From: DATGWF01 sp035299585
GTDB lineage: Bacteria > Actinomycetota > Actinomycetes > Actinomycetales > Microbacteriaceae
Direction: 5' to 3'
NCBI GenBank assembly: GCA_035299585.1
Contig: DATGWF010000062.1
Span: forward strand, 1 to 5,180
DNA: 5,180 nucleotides
Shown: positions 1 through 5,180 of the stretch, in pieces
How positions within the stretch are numbered: the stretch's first letter is position 1
Layout of the letters: every line of letters starts with the position of its first letter
Made by a program: the position numbers and the translations under genes
The notes under the pieces: generated by a model
Databases searched by the model: none
Told to the model about the DNA's origin: nothing
The model's input: only the letters and a program-made list of their open reading frames with translations

Positions 1-536
<536 letters not shown>

Positions 537-557
537 AAATTGTTTGATCTGACTAGA

Positions 558-575
558 ACTGTCATTGCTGACAAT
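558..575 (-). other. Leader hairpin with GCAA tetraloop
   Basis: On the minus strand the RNA would read AUUGUCA-GCAA-UGACAGU. This is a seven-pair stem (one G-U) closed by a GNRA-class tetraloop, a stable and common structural-RNA motif. It sits about 22 bases upstream of the mature 16S end and probably helps leader folding or processing. Confidence 0.55.
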
Positions 576-583
576 TCATCAAT

Positions 584-602
584 ATCTCAAAAGAATCTCA
601 AA
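584..602 (-). repeat. Short direct repeat in rRNA leader
   Basis: TTTGAGAT occurs twice on the minus strand (602-595 and 591-584), separated by three bases. The TTGAGA core resembles the core of the boxA-like element at 647-674, so these could be degenerate copies of it. The function is unknown and the repeat may be chance in AT-rich leader sequence. Confidence 0.3.
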
Positions 603-620
603 CCTGTTCGTGAAAACAGG
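603..620 (-). other. Leader hairpin
   Basis: A perfect six-base stem CCTGTT/AACAGG with a six-base loop lies on the minus strand, just downstream of the boxA-like element. No T-run follows, so it is not an intrinsic terminator. It is most likely a structural or processing element of the pre-rRNA leader. Confidence 0.45.
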
Positions 621-646
621 CCGAGGATAATTTGGCATTGAACATA

Positions 647-674
647 GTGCACGCTGTTGAGTTCTCAAGGAACG
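647..674 (-). promoter_or_regulatory. boxA-like rRNA antitermination element
   Basis: The minus strand carries CGTTCCTTGAGAACTCAACAG followed by CGTGCAC. This resembles the TTGAGAACTCAA block I associate with actinobacterial rRNA leaders. BoxA RNA is bound by NusB and S10 (NusE) and lets RNA polymerase pass Rho-dependent terminators in untranslated rRNA. The position, about 110 to 140 bases upstream of 16S, fits. The assignment rests on resemblance and location only. The same bases take part in an inverted repeat with 699-707. Confidence 0.5.
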
Positions 675-707
675 GACACTCACGATTCGCTCTCTTTCGA
701 GAACTCA
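658..707 (-). repeat. Inverted repeat, 9-bp arms, overlapping boxA-like element
   Basis: On the minus strand TGAGTTCTC (707-699) and GAGAACTCA (666-658) are perfect reverse complements separated by 32 bases. In the transcript they could form a nine-pair stem that buries the boxA-like core. A shorter local hairpin, GTTC-cttga-GAAC (673-661), uses some of the same bases, so the two folds exclude each other. Confidence 0.5.
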
Positions 708-769
708 TTCGAGGTGATTCGTTCTTCGCGATGCAACCCGATCCGAAAACCGTTTTGCGTTTCGCTCAT

Positions 770-785
770 CAAGTCTGACGACTTG
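770..785 (-). other. Leader hairpin
   Basis: A perfect six-base stem CAAGTC/GACTTG with a four-base GTCA loop, early in the rRNA leader on the minus strand. No T-run follows, so it is probably structural rather than a terminator. Confidence 0.4.
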
Positions 786-804
786 GCTAGTCCCACTTGA
801 GGCC

Positions 805-826
805 GGGAAGCTCTTGAGCTTTTCCC
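805..826 (-). other. Leader hairpin near the probable transcription start
   Basis: On the minus strand GGG-AA-AAGCTC pairs with GAGCTTCCC: a nine-pair stem with a two-A bulge, or a six-pair core AAGCTC/GAGCTT with a very short loop that would in practice open to five pairs and four bases. It lies about 20 bases after the expected rRNA start. It is not followed by a run of T, so it is a poor terminator for tyrS. It may protect the 5' end of the leader transcript. Confidence 0.35.
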
Positions 827-850
827 GCGCCTTTGGGGCGACAAGGGTTT

Positions 851-879
851 ACATTACGTGGTTTCGGAGGGCACCGCAA
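851..879 (-). promoter_or_regulatory. Probable rRNA operon promoter
   Basis: On the minus strand a -35-like TTGCGG (879-874) and a -10-like TAATGT (856-851) are separated by exactly 17 bases. This predicts a start near 844 and a leader of about 300 bases, sensible for an actinobacterial rRNA operon. The -35 begins about 30 bases after the tyrS stop codon, so tyrS has almost no 3' untranslated space of its own. No second promoter of comparable quality was found in the leader. It is called by eye and unproven. Confidence 0.5.
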
Positions 880-908
880 ATCCCTGTTGCAGTTCGGGCG
901 TGTCGCGC

Positions 909-2225
909 TTATTTTCGCGCTTCTTGGCCGAGGAATAGACCCGCCAGCGTGCGCTTCCCGCGGCGCAAGACCATGAGTCCGCCGGCGAGAGATTCCGAAC
1001 CGATCGCGGCGGATTCCTCGTCGATCTTTCGACCGTTGACGGAGACACCCCCCTGCGAGATTGCACGACGGGCTTCCGACAGACTCGAGCACAGCTCGGT
1101 ATCAACGAGCGCCTGCGCGACCGGAGTCTCGGGCGTGACCCACGCGTTCGGCAGCTCCTCCAGCGCGGAGCGAAGAACGTCGGCGTCAAGGTCGGTCAGA
1201 TCACCAGCGCCGAAGAGCGCCTCGGATGCGGCCACCACGGCATCCGCCGTTGCAGCTCCATGCACGAGTGCGGTCACTTCCCGTGCGAGCCGCTTCTGCG
1301 CAGCCCGGCGGAACGGCTCCGTCTCAACGAGCGCGGCGAGCTCCTCGATTTCCACCCGACTGAGGAAGGTGAACACCTTGAGTCGGTCGATGACATCGGC
1401 ATCAGCGGTGTTGAGCCAGAACTGGTAGAAGCGGTACGGACTGCACATTTCGGCGTCAAGCCAAATGGCGTTTCCCTCGCTCTTGCCGAACTTGGTTCCA
1501 TCGGAGTTGGTGATGAGCGGCGTGCCAATCGCATGGACGCTCGCACCCTCGGTCCTGTGAATGAGGTCGGTTCCGCTCGTGAGGTTGCCCCACTGGTCGC
1601 TCCCACCGGTTTGCAGCACGCATCCGTAGGAACGGTAGAGCTCGAGAAAGTCGAAGCCCTGCAGGATTTGGTAGCTGAACTCGGTGTAGCTGATTCCCGC
1701 GTCGGAATTCAAGCGCGCCGCGACGGCGTCCTTCTTCAGCATCGTGCCGACCCGGAAATGTTTGCCAATCTCCCTGAGGAAGTCGATGGCGCTGAGCCCC
1801 GCAGTCCAGTCAAGGTTGTTGACGACGCGGGCCGCATTCGCGCCTTCGAACCCAAGGAATCGAGATCCCTGCGACTGCAGCTTCTCAACCCACTCCGCAA
1901 CGGTCTCTCGCGTATTGAGCGTGCGCTCCGCGGTGGGACGCGGGTCGCCGATGAGACCCGTCGATCCTCCTACCAAGAGCAGCGGCTTGTGGCCGGCGAG
2001 CTGCAGCCGACGCAGCACGAGCAACTGGACCAGATTACCGAGGTGCAGACTCGGTGCGGTCGGGTCGAATCCGCAGTAGTAGGTGATGGATTCGCCACCG
2101 AGGAGTTCGCGTAAGTCGTGCTCGTTGGTCGAGACGTGCACGAGTCCGCGCCAGACGAGCTCGTCCCAGACATTCGGGAACGACGAATCGTTGCGTTGGA
2201 TGGCGAGCTCGGCTGAATCTGACAC
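909..2225 (-). CDS. tyrS: Tyrosine--tRNA ligase (TyrRS)
   Basis: Cytoplasmic class I aminoacyl-tRNA synthetase that activates tyrosine with ATP and loads it onto tRNA-Tyr. The 438 residues are close to the usual 420-430. The Rossmann catalytic domain has CGFDPTAPSLHLGN at residues 51-64, where HLGN is the HIGH signature, and KFGKS at 245-249 is the KMSKS signature. Tyrosine-pocket residues align with the Bacillus enzyme: Y185, Q189 and D192, with Q211 in GGSDQWGN. An S4 RNA-binding domain occupies about 367-430 and positions the tRNA. The start is GTG at 2225; no better in-frame start exists before the conserved WDELVWRGLV segment at 20-29. No Shine-Dalgarno sequence is visible, which is odd. 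It starts 29 bases after the coiled-coil gene stop, so it is probably co-transcribed, and it ends about 30 bases before the rRNA promoter. Nothing is missing from the active site. Confidence 0.97.
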   Translation of the reverse strand: MSDSAELAIQRNDSSFPNVWDELVWRGLVHVSTNEHDLRELLGGESITYYCGFDPTAPSLHLGNLVQLLVLRRLQLAGHKPLLLVGGSTGLIGDPRPTAERTLNTRETVAEWVEKLQSQGSRFLGFEGANAARVVNNLDWTAGLSAIDFLREIGKHFRVGTMLKKDAVAARLNSDAGISYTEFSYQILQGFDFLELYRSYGCVLQTGGSDQWGNLTSGTDLIHRTEGASVHAIGTPLITNSDGTKFGKSEGNAIWLDAEMCSPYRFYQFWLNTADADVIDRLKVFTFLSRVEIEELAALVETEPFRRAAQKRLAREVTALVHGAATADAVVAASEALFGAGDLTDLDADVLRSALEELPNAWVTPETPVAQALVDTELCSSLSEARRAISQGGVSVNGRKIDEESAAIGSESLAGGLMVLRRGKRTLAGLFLGQEARK

Positions 2226-2254
2226 GGGATTCAGGCTAGCAGGGCAGTCTCGGG

Positions 2255-3349
2255 CTACCGGTTGTCGAAGCCGGGCTCGTCGTCGACGATGAACTCCTGT
2301 TCGAAGCGCGAGATGAGGCTATCGACCGCTCGAGTATCGGCGATGTCGGCGATGAACGCCTCGATAGCGGCTCGTTCTTCGCGTGCCAAATCGGAGCGAG
2401 CCTGCGAACGATCCCGCAGTCCCTCGACGTGGTGCTGAGTGCGCTCGGAAATCTCGGCGGTCTTGGCCTGCGCCATATCGAGAATGTTTGACGCAACGCG
2501 GCGGGCCTCCGAGAGGATTTCGTCGGCGCGGAACTGCGACGAAACTGAGAGCGCCTCCGACTCCTCCGTGACCATGCGAGCACTTTCCAAAATGTCGTTC
2601 GCCTGGCGCTCCGCATCTTCGAGCAGCTTGGCGACGAGGTCTTCCGCATCCCGCTGACGACGCTGCGCGCTCGCCTCGAAGCGTTCGCGACGCTCGGTGA
2701 GCGCTTGTTCGAACGCGAGCTGTTCGCGCGCGGCTCCGGCCCGTAGCTCCGAAAGCACCAGGTCTTCGTTTTCGATGTCGCGCTGCAACGCAACACGCGA
2801 CGCTTCGATTTCGCGCTCGGCGTTCGCCGAAATCTCACTGGCCTCTCGGCGCGCTTGAGCGAGCTTCTCGGTGGCTTGCGCGAGTCGAATGTTGGCTTGA
2901 GTCACGAGACCGGCCGCGGCCGTCTCGGCGTTCAGACGCAGCTCTGCCGAACGCGTCTCGGCCTGGCTTAGCAGGTTGCTGGCACGCTCCTCAGCGTCAC
3001 GCAACACCTCGGCCGACTTCGCTTGCGCGGAAGATCGGATTTTTGAAGCCTCGGAACGAGCATCCTCGACGAGTCGCGTCGACTTGTCTTCCGCAAGGCG
3101 GAGCACTTCTTCAAATTGCGGACCGAGTGCAGAGAAACTCACGCGTTCCGGAAGACGCTCAACCATGGCCTCGAGCTCGGCGTTCTTGGCTTTCTCGGCG
3201 TGCAGTGCGTTCTCGACCGATTCGACCTCGTCGTGCAGCGATCGGTTCCAGGCCTCGATGGCTGATATCTGCGAACGCAAATCCTTCAGACGGTTATCGA
3301 CCGCACCACGGTCGTAGCCGTTGAAAATCACACCGAATGCGTCGCTCAT
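2255..3349 (-). CDS. DivIVA/FilP-like hendecad coiled-coil protein, downstream paralogue
   Basis: A 364-residue, highly charged, alanine-rich protein with no signal peptide or membrane segment, predicted to be almost entirely coiled coil. The N-terminus (F5xxxF9xGY12, then V17) matches the DivIVA polar-recruitment domain. However, the arginine of the family's FRGY loop, which helps membrane binding in B. subtilis DivIVA, is asparagine (N10). A conserved LGPQFEE patch sits at 75-81. From 93 to about 158 the chain reads as six 11-residue repeats such as IRSSAQAKSAE and LLSQAETRSAE. A second set covers about 242-321, interrupted by a 14-residue unit at 264-277. The tail is acidic. Hendecad rods of this type characterise the Streptomyces cytoskeletal proteins FilP and Scy. 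The ATG overlaps the upstream stop (ATGA), with GAGGAG eight bases before it. It is a full-length paralogue of the upstream gene. A role in polarity, shape or septation is inferred; the exact function is unknown. Confidence 0.85.
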   Translation of the reverse strand: MSDAFGVIFNGYDRGAVDNRLKDLRSQISAIEAWNRSLHDEVESVENALHAEKAKNAELEAMVERLPERVSFSALGPQFEEVLRLAEDKSTRLVEDARSEASKIRSSAQAKSAEVLRDAEERASNLLSQAETRSAELRLNAETAAAGLVTQANIRLAQATEKLAQARREASEISANAEREIEASRVALQRDIENEDLVLSELRAGAAREQLAFEQALTERRERFEASAQRRQRDAEDLVAKLLEDAERQANDILESARMVTEESEALSVSSQFRADEILSEARRVASNILDMAQAKTAEISERTQHHVEGLRDRSQARSDLAREERAAIEAFIADIADTRAVDSLISRFEQEFIVDDEPGFDNR

Positions 3350-4449
3350 TCGCCCTGCTCCTCAGAACGCTCGACCGGAGCGATGGAGTGTGCCCGCTCT
3401 TCGAAGCCGGAGACAATCATCTCGGAGCTGCGCGGATCGGCGGCGGCCCCCAGGAACTCGTCGAGGAGTTCGCGCTCTTCGCGAAGACGGTCGGCCCGAG
3501 CAACGGTGCGCTCAAGCAACACATCGATGTGCAAGCGGGTCTTTGCCGACAGCTCGGTGACTCGGATACGTGCTTGGTCGAGCATGCCGGAGGCCAGTGC
3601 TCGAGCATCGGCCAGAATGCTCTCCGCCTTCAAATTTGCCTGGGTCAGGCTCGCCTCCGCCTGGGCGGCAATTTCGCTCGCCCGAAGCGCGACCTGTGTG
3701 GCGAAGTCGTTTGCCTCGCCAATCATGCGATTGGCGGACTCAACAGCGTTCTGGTGAGCCCGCATATTGTCGCGCTCAAGCTGGTCTTCGCGCAGGCGGA
3801 TGTCTTCCTCGGCTTCGGCGAGCGCGCGCGCGTTCTGGTCGGCAATCTCTTGGAGCTCGGCCCGCTCGAGTTCGATTCGGCGCTTGAGAGCTGACCGCGC
3901 TTCCGCGATTTCGCGCTCGACTTCGGCGATGCGCGAAGCGGCCTCGCGACGGGCCGTGGAAACAATCTCAGAGGCCTCGGCAAGCTTGGTGTTGGCGACA
4001 GCGGTGGTCTCGGCCGCACTCGACTCACTCTTGAGTCGCATCTCGTCGATTCGAGAGTGAGTGTCTGAGAGCAAGCGCTGCGCGAACTCCTCGGCCTCGC
4101 GAACCGTCCGGCTGGCTTTGGCCTGGGTGGTCTGTCGCAGGAGCTCCGCCTCGGCGCGGGCCTCGGAAACGAGACGCTCCGATCGCTCTTCACCGACGCG
4201 CAGGTACTCTTCGAACTGGGAGCCAAGGTTGGCGTAGCTGGCCTTGTCGCGACCCGACTTGAGCCGTACGTTGAGCTCACGGTTTCGGGACTGCCGAACG
4301 ATGAGCTCAGACCGCGTCTCTTCGGCCCGCTCACTCAACACCGAGTTCGTTTGGCGGAGTGTTGCGAGCTCGTTTTCGAGCCGTTCAAGGGCGCGCTCAA
4401 CATCGCTACGTTCGTAGCCGCGGAAGCTTGTTGGAAACAGCTCGTCCAC
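3346..4449 (-). CDS. DivIVA/FilP-like hendecad coiled-coil protein, upstream paralogue
   Basis: With the GTG start at 4449 this is a 367-residue soluble rod protein. A TTG at 4473 would add eight residues. I prefer the GTG because a strong GAGGAAGGGG sits five bases before it, and because the protein then aligns residue for residue with its neighbour. The DivIVA-type N-terminus is well kept: F5xxSF9R10GY12xxxDV, then ERLENEL. It has the SFRGY loop that in B. subtilis DivIVA inserts F17 and binds membrane with R18. A LGSQFEE patch lies at 75-81. Hendecads run from 93 (LVSEARAEAEL, LRQTTQAKASR, and so on) to about 158 and again over about 242-321. The C-terminus is glutamate-rich. It resembles actinobacterial Wag31/DivIVA at the N-terminus and FilP/Scy in the rod. 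It is probably a membrane-targeted scaffold for polarity, growth or division. It follows mpg by 68 bases and may have its own promoter there. Confidence 0.85.
   Translation of the reverse strand: MDELFPTSFRGYERSDVERALERLENELATLRQTNSVLSERAEETRSELIVRQSRNRELNVRLKSGRDKASYANLGSQFEEYLRVGEERSERLVSEARAEAELLRQTTQAKASRTVREAEEFAQRLLSDTHSRIDEMRLKSESSAAETTAVANTKLAEASEIVSTARREAASRIAEVEREIAEARSALKRRIELERAELQEIADQNARALAEAEEDIRLREDQLERDNMRAHQNAVESANRMIGEANDFATQVALRASEIAAQAEASLTQANLKAESILADARALASGMLDQARIRVTELSAKTRLHIDVLLERTVARADRLREERELLDEFLGAAADPRSSEMIVSGFEERAHSIAPVERSEEQGE
3358..3363 (-). promoter_or_regulatory. Ribosome binding site inside the upstream gene
   Basis: GAGGAG lies eight bases before the ATG at 3349 and inside the last codons of the upstream coiled-coil gene. 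Together with the ATGA overlap it supports translational coupling, and hence roughly balanced production, of the two paralogues. Confidence 0.75.
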
Positions 4450-4454
4450 GCGCA

Positions 4455-4464
4455 CCCCTTCCTC
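4455..4464 (-). promoter_or_regulatory. Ribosome binding site that decides the start of the upstream coiled-coil gene
   Basis: GAGGAAGGGG on the minus strand ends five bases before the GTG at 4449. It lies downstream of the alternative TTG at 4473 and runs into the GTG at 4455, so it can serve only the 4449 start. The protein alignment with the neighbouring paralogue agrees. Confidence 0.7.
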
Positions 4465-4473
4465 TGTGGACAA
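4465..4473 (-). promoter_or_regulatory. Exact DnaA-box-like 9-mer TTGTCCACA
   Basis: TTGTCCACA matches the high-GC actinobacterial DnaA-box consensus at all nine positions. It lies in the 68-base gap between mpg and the first coiled-coil gene, directly before that gene's ribosome binding site. A weak -10-like TATAGT (4478-4473) abuts and overlaps it by one base, so bound DnaA could block transcription. It is a single box; no second copy was noticed. The match is seen; regulation is inference and chance is possible. Confidence 0.4.
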
Positions 4474-4517
4474 CTATAGCCATACGACCCCCTCGAGACG
4501 ACATGGGTTCCCAAGGC

Positions 4518-5177
4518 TCAGCTGGGAGGAGCCCCCGAGCGGCGATGCGTGGGGTGGATTCGATAGGGCGAAACGGTGGGATGGGCGAGGCCGTCCGAAT
4601 CGACTTCAGCGAAGCGCCAGTGGAACGGGGCGAGTCCACCCGGACCCGAAACACCGGCACGGAGGGTCGTCATGTGCGTCACCGGAATCGACGGAAGCCG
4701 GAGCGAATACCGGTCAGCAGCGAAGAAGTCGATTGCATTCTCATCAAGTTCGACTCCCAGCGCCGCCGCCAGGCGGGCGGGCCCGCGAGCCAGATCGCGA
4801 TCGCGGACACGGGGTCGGCGAGCGCGAGCGAGCTCGAGACCGCGGATGACTTCTCCAGCACGGATCAATACGCCGGCGGCCTCGCCGACCGGGTTCGTCA
4901 CGACGTTGATCATGCGATGCATTCCGTACGTGAGGTAGACAAACGTATGGGCGGCTTCACCAAACATGACCCGCGTGCGGGGTGTTTCACCACGGAAGGC
5001 GTGCGAGCCCGGATCGTCACTCCCCCGGTACGCTTCGACCTCGGTGATGCGCACGGTCACGTCGCCGAGGTCGTCGTGTCGGGTCAGTTCCGCCCCGAGC
5101 AGCGCGGGCGCGACGACGAGACTGTCGCGGGCAAACCAGGCACGGCCGGCAGGGTTGTCGGCTCCGACGACGGTCAT
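4518..5177 (-). CDS. mpg: 3-methyladenine (alkylpurine) DNA glycosylase, AAG/MPG family
   Basis: Monofunctional base-excision repair enzyme that flips out and removes alkylated purines such as 3-methyladenine, leaving an abasic site. The 219 residues fit the family's usual 200-220. Active-site residues can be matched to human AAG: E48 (E125, activates water) and Y50 (Y127) in TEVEAYRG, H59 (H136) in DPGSHAFRG, Y81 (Y159) and Y84 (Y162) in FVYLTYGMH, N91 (N169) in INVV, and R106 (R182) in VLIRAGEVI. The conserved LARGPARLAAALG lies at 129-141, and AGVSGPGG plus PTVSPYR near the C-terminus complete the fold. The ATG at 5177 is three bases from the window edge, so its ribosome binding site is not visible and an upstream start cannot be excluded; the N-terminal length looks right for the family. 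The next gene starts 68 bases downstream. In related actinobacteria, by memory, mpg often lies between argH and tyrS. Confidence 0.95.
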   Translation of the reverse strand: MTVVGADNPAGRAWFARDSLVVAPALLGAELTRHDDLGDVTVRITEVEAYRGSDDPGSHAFRGETPRTRVMFGEAAHTFVYLTYGMHRMINVVTNPVGEAAGVLIRAGEVIRGLELARARRPRVRDRDLARGPARLAAALGVELDENAIDFFAADRYSLRLPSIPVTHMTTLRAGVSGPGGLAPFHWRFAEVDSDGLAHPTVSPYRIHPTHRRSGAPPS

Positions 5178-5180
5178 ATG

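Larger units (their letters stand above)
537..844 (-). other. rRNA operon 5' leader (external transcribed spacer)
   Basis: This stretch of about 300 bases between the probable rRNA promoter and mature 16S holds no credible protein gene. It carries what an rRNA leader is expected to carry: a boxA-like antitermination element, several short hairpins and AT-rich sequence next to the 16S 5' end. Read on the minus strand, the order is: hairpin at 805-826, hairpin at 770-785, a long-range inverted repeat with arms at 699-707 and 658-666, the boxA-like element at 647-674, a hairpin at 603-620, a direct repeat at 584-602, a GCAA-loop hairpin at 558-575, and an 8-base segment at 542-549 complementary to the 16S 5' end. 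RNase III normally cuts a stem formed by the sequences flanking 16S. The partner strand lies beyond the left edge, so that processing stem cannot be tested here. Confidence 0.8.

Noticed and set aside
731..770. Second rRNA promoter in the leader (for example TTGCAT on the minus strand near 736)
   Set aside because: No acceptable -10 hexamer occurs at 16-19 bases from it; the best candidate (TCGAAT) is poor.
787..1092. Minus-strand frame overlapping the tyrS 3' end and the start of the rRNA leader
   Set aside because: It overlaps tyrS in another frame and crosses the probable rRNA promoter; the protein is arginine/proline-rich with no recognisable domain.
1260..2114. Long plus-strand open frame (284 codons) antisense to tyrS, with others at 814-1428 and 1744-2079
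   Set aside because: They lie wholly or mostly opposite a confident tyrS, have low-complexity or implausible protein sequence, and are typical antisense shadows in GC-rich coding DNA.
2236..2838. Minus-strand frame of 200 codons within the downstream coiled-coil gene, and a similar 203-codon frame at 3723-4334 in the other
   Set aside because: They are arginine/serine/proline-rich out-of-frame readings of the repetitive coiled-coil genes, with no ribosome binding site or conserved motif. Their similar placement reflects the shared ancestry of the two genes.
4473..4501. Promoter for the coiled-coil genes with -10 TATAGT (4478-4473)
   Set aside because: The -10 is acceptable, but the hexamers 17-19 bases upstream (TCGTCT, GTCGTC, TGTCGT) do not resemble TTGACA, so I do not list it as a feature.
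4504..4535. Terminator-like hairpins around the mpg stop (TGGG/CCCA, and GGCTC/GAGCC spanning the stop)
   Set aside because: One has only four pairs and a two-base loop; the other has five Watson-Crick pairs, a nine-base loop and no following T-run. Neither is a convincing intrinsic terminator.

Overview
All genes in this window lie on the minus strand and read from right to left. The order of transcription is: alkyl-purine DNA glycosylase (mpg), two tandem DivIVA/FilP-like coiled-coil genes, tyrosyl-tRNA synthetase (tyrS), then an rRNA operon starting with 16S rRNA (rrs). The window cuts off mpg's upstream context and about two thirds of rrs. The 16S sequence, the moderately high GC content and the mpg...tyrS-rrn order point to an actinobacterium. 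From memory of V1-V3 patterns I would place it in Microbacteriaceae (Micrococcales), possibly one of the lower-GC aquatic lineages. The family call is moderate and anything finer is a guess.

Layout. 1-536: 5' third of 16S rRNA. 537-908: no protein gene; this is the rRNA leader with several hairpins, a boxA-like element and a probable rRNA promoter (851-879) only about 30 bases after the tyrS stop. 909-2225: complete tyrS. 2255-4449: two head-to-tail, translationally coupled coiled-coil paralogues sharing an ATGA stop/start. 4450-4517: a short gap holding an exact actinobacterial DnaA box and a strong ribosome binding site. 4518-5177: mpg, whose ATG is three bases from the window edge.

The part most worth attention is the coiled-coil pair. 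Both proteins start with a DivIVA-type N-terminus (FxxxFxGY) and continue as long alanine-rich rods with clear 11-residue (hendecad) periodicity, like the Streptomyces FilP/Scy cytoskeletal proteins. Once the upstream gene's start is corrected to a GTG at 4449, the two align from residue 5 to residue 350 without a gap, at about one third identity by hand count. Only the upstream protein keeps the arginine of the membrane-binding FRGY motif; the downstream one has asparagine there. I infer a co-translated pair forming a mixed polymer, with one membrane-anchored and one soluble or differently anchored subunit, acting in polarity, cell shape or septum placement.

The rest is housekeeping: base-excision repair (mpg), tRNA charging (tyrS) and ribosome synthesis (rrs). 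No terminator is visible between tyrS and the rRNA promoter, so transcription may run from tyrS into the rRNA operon. I saw no mobile elements, CRISPR arrays, tRNA genes or signs of recent transfer.
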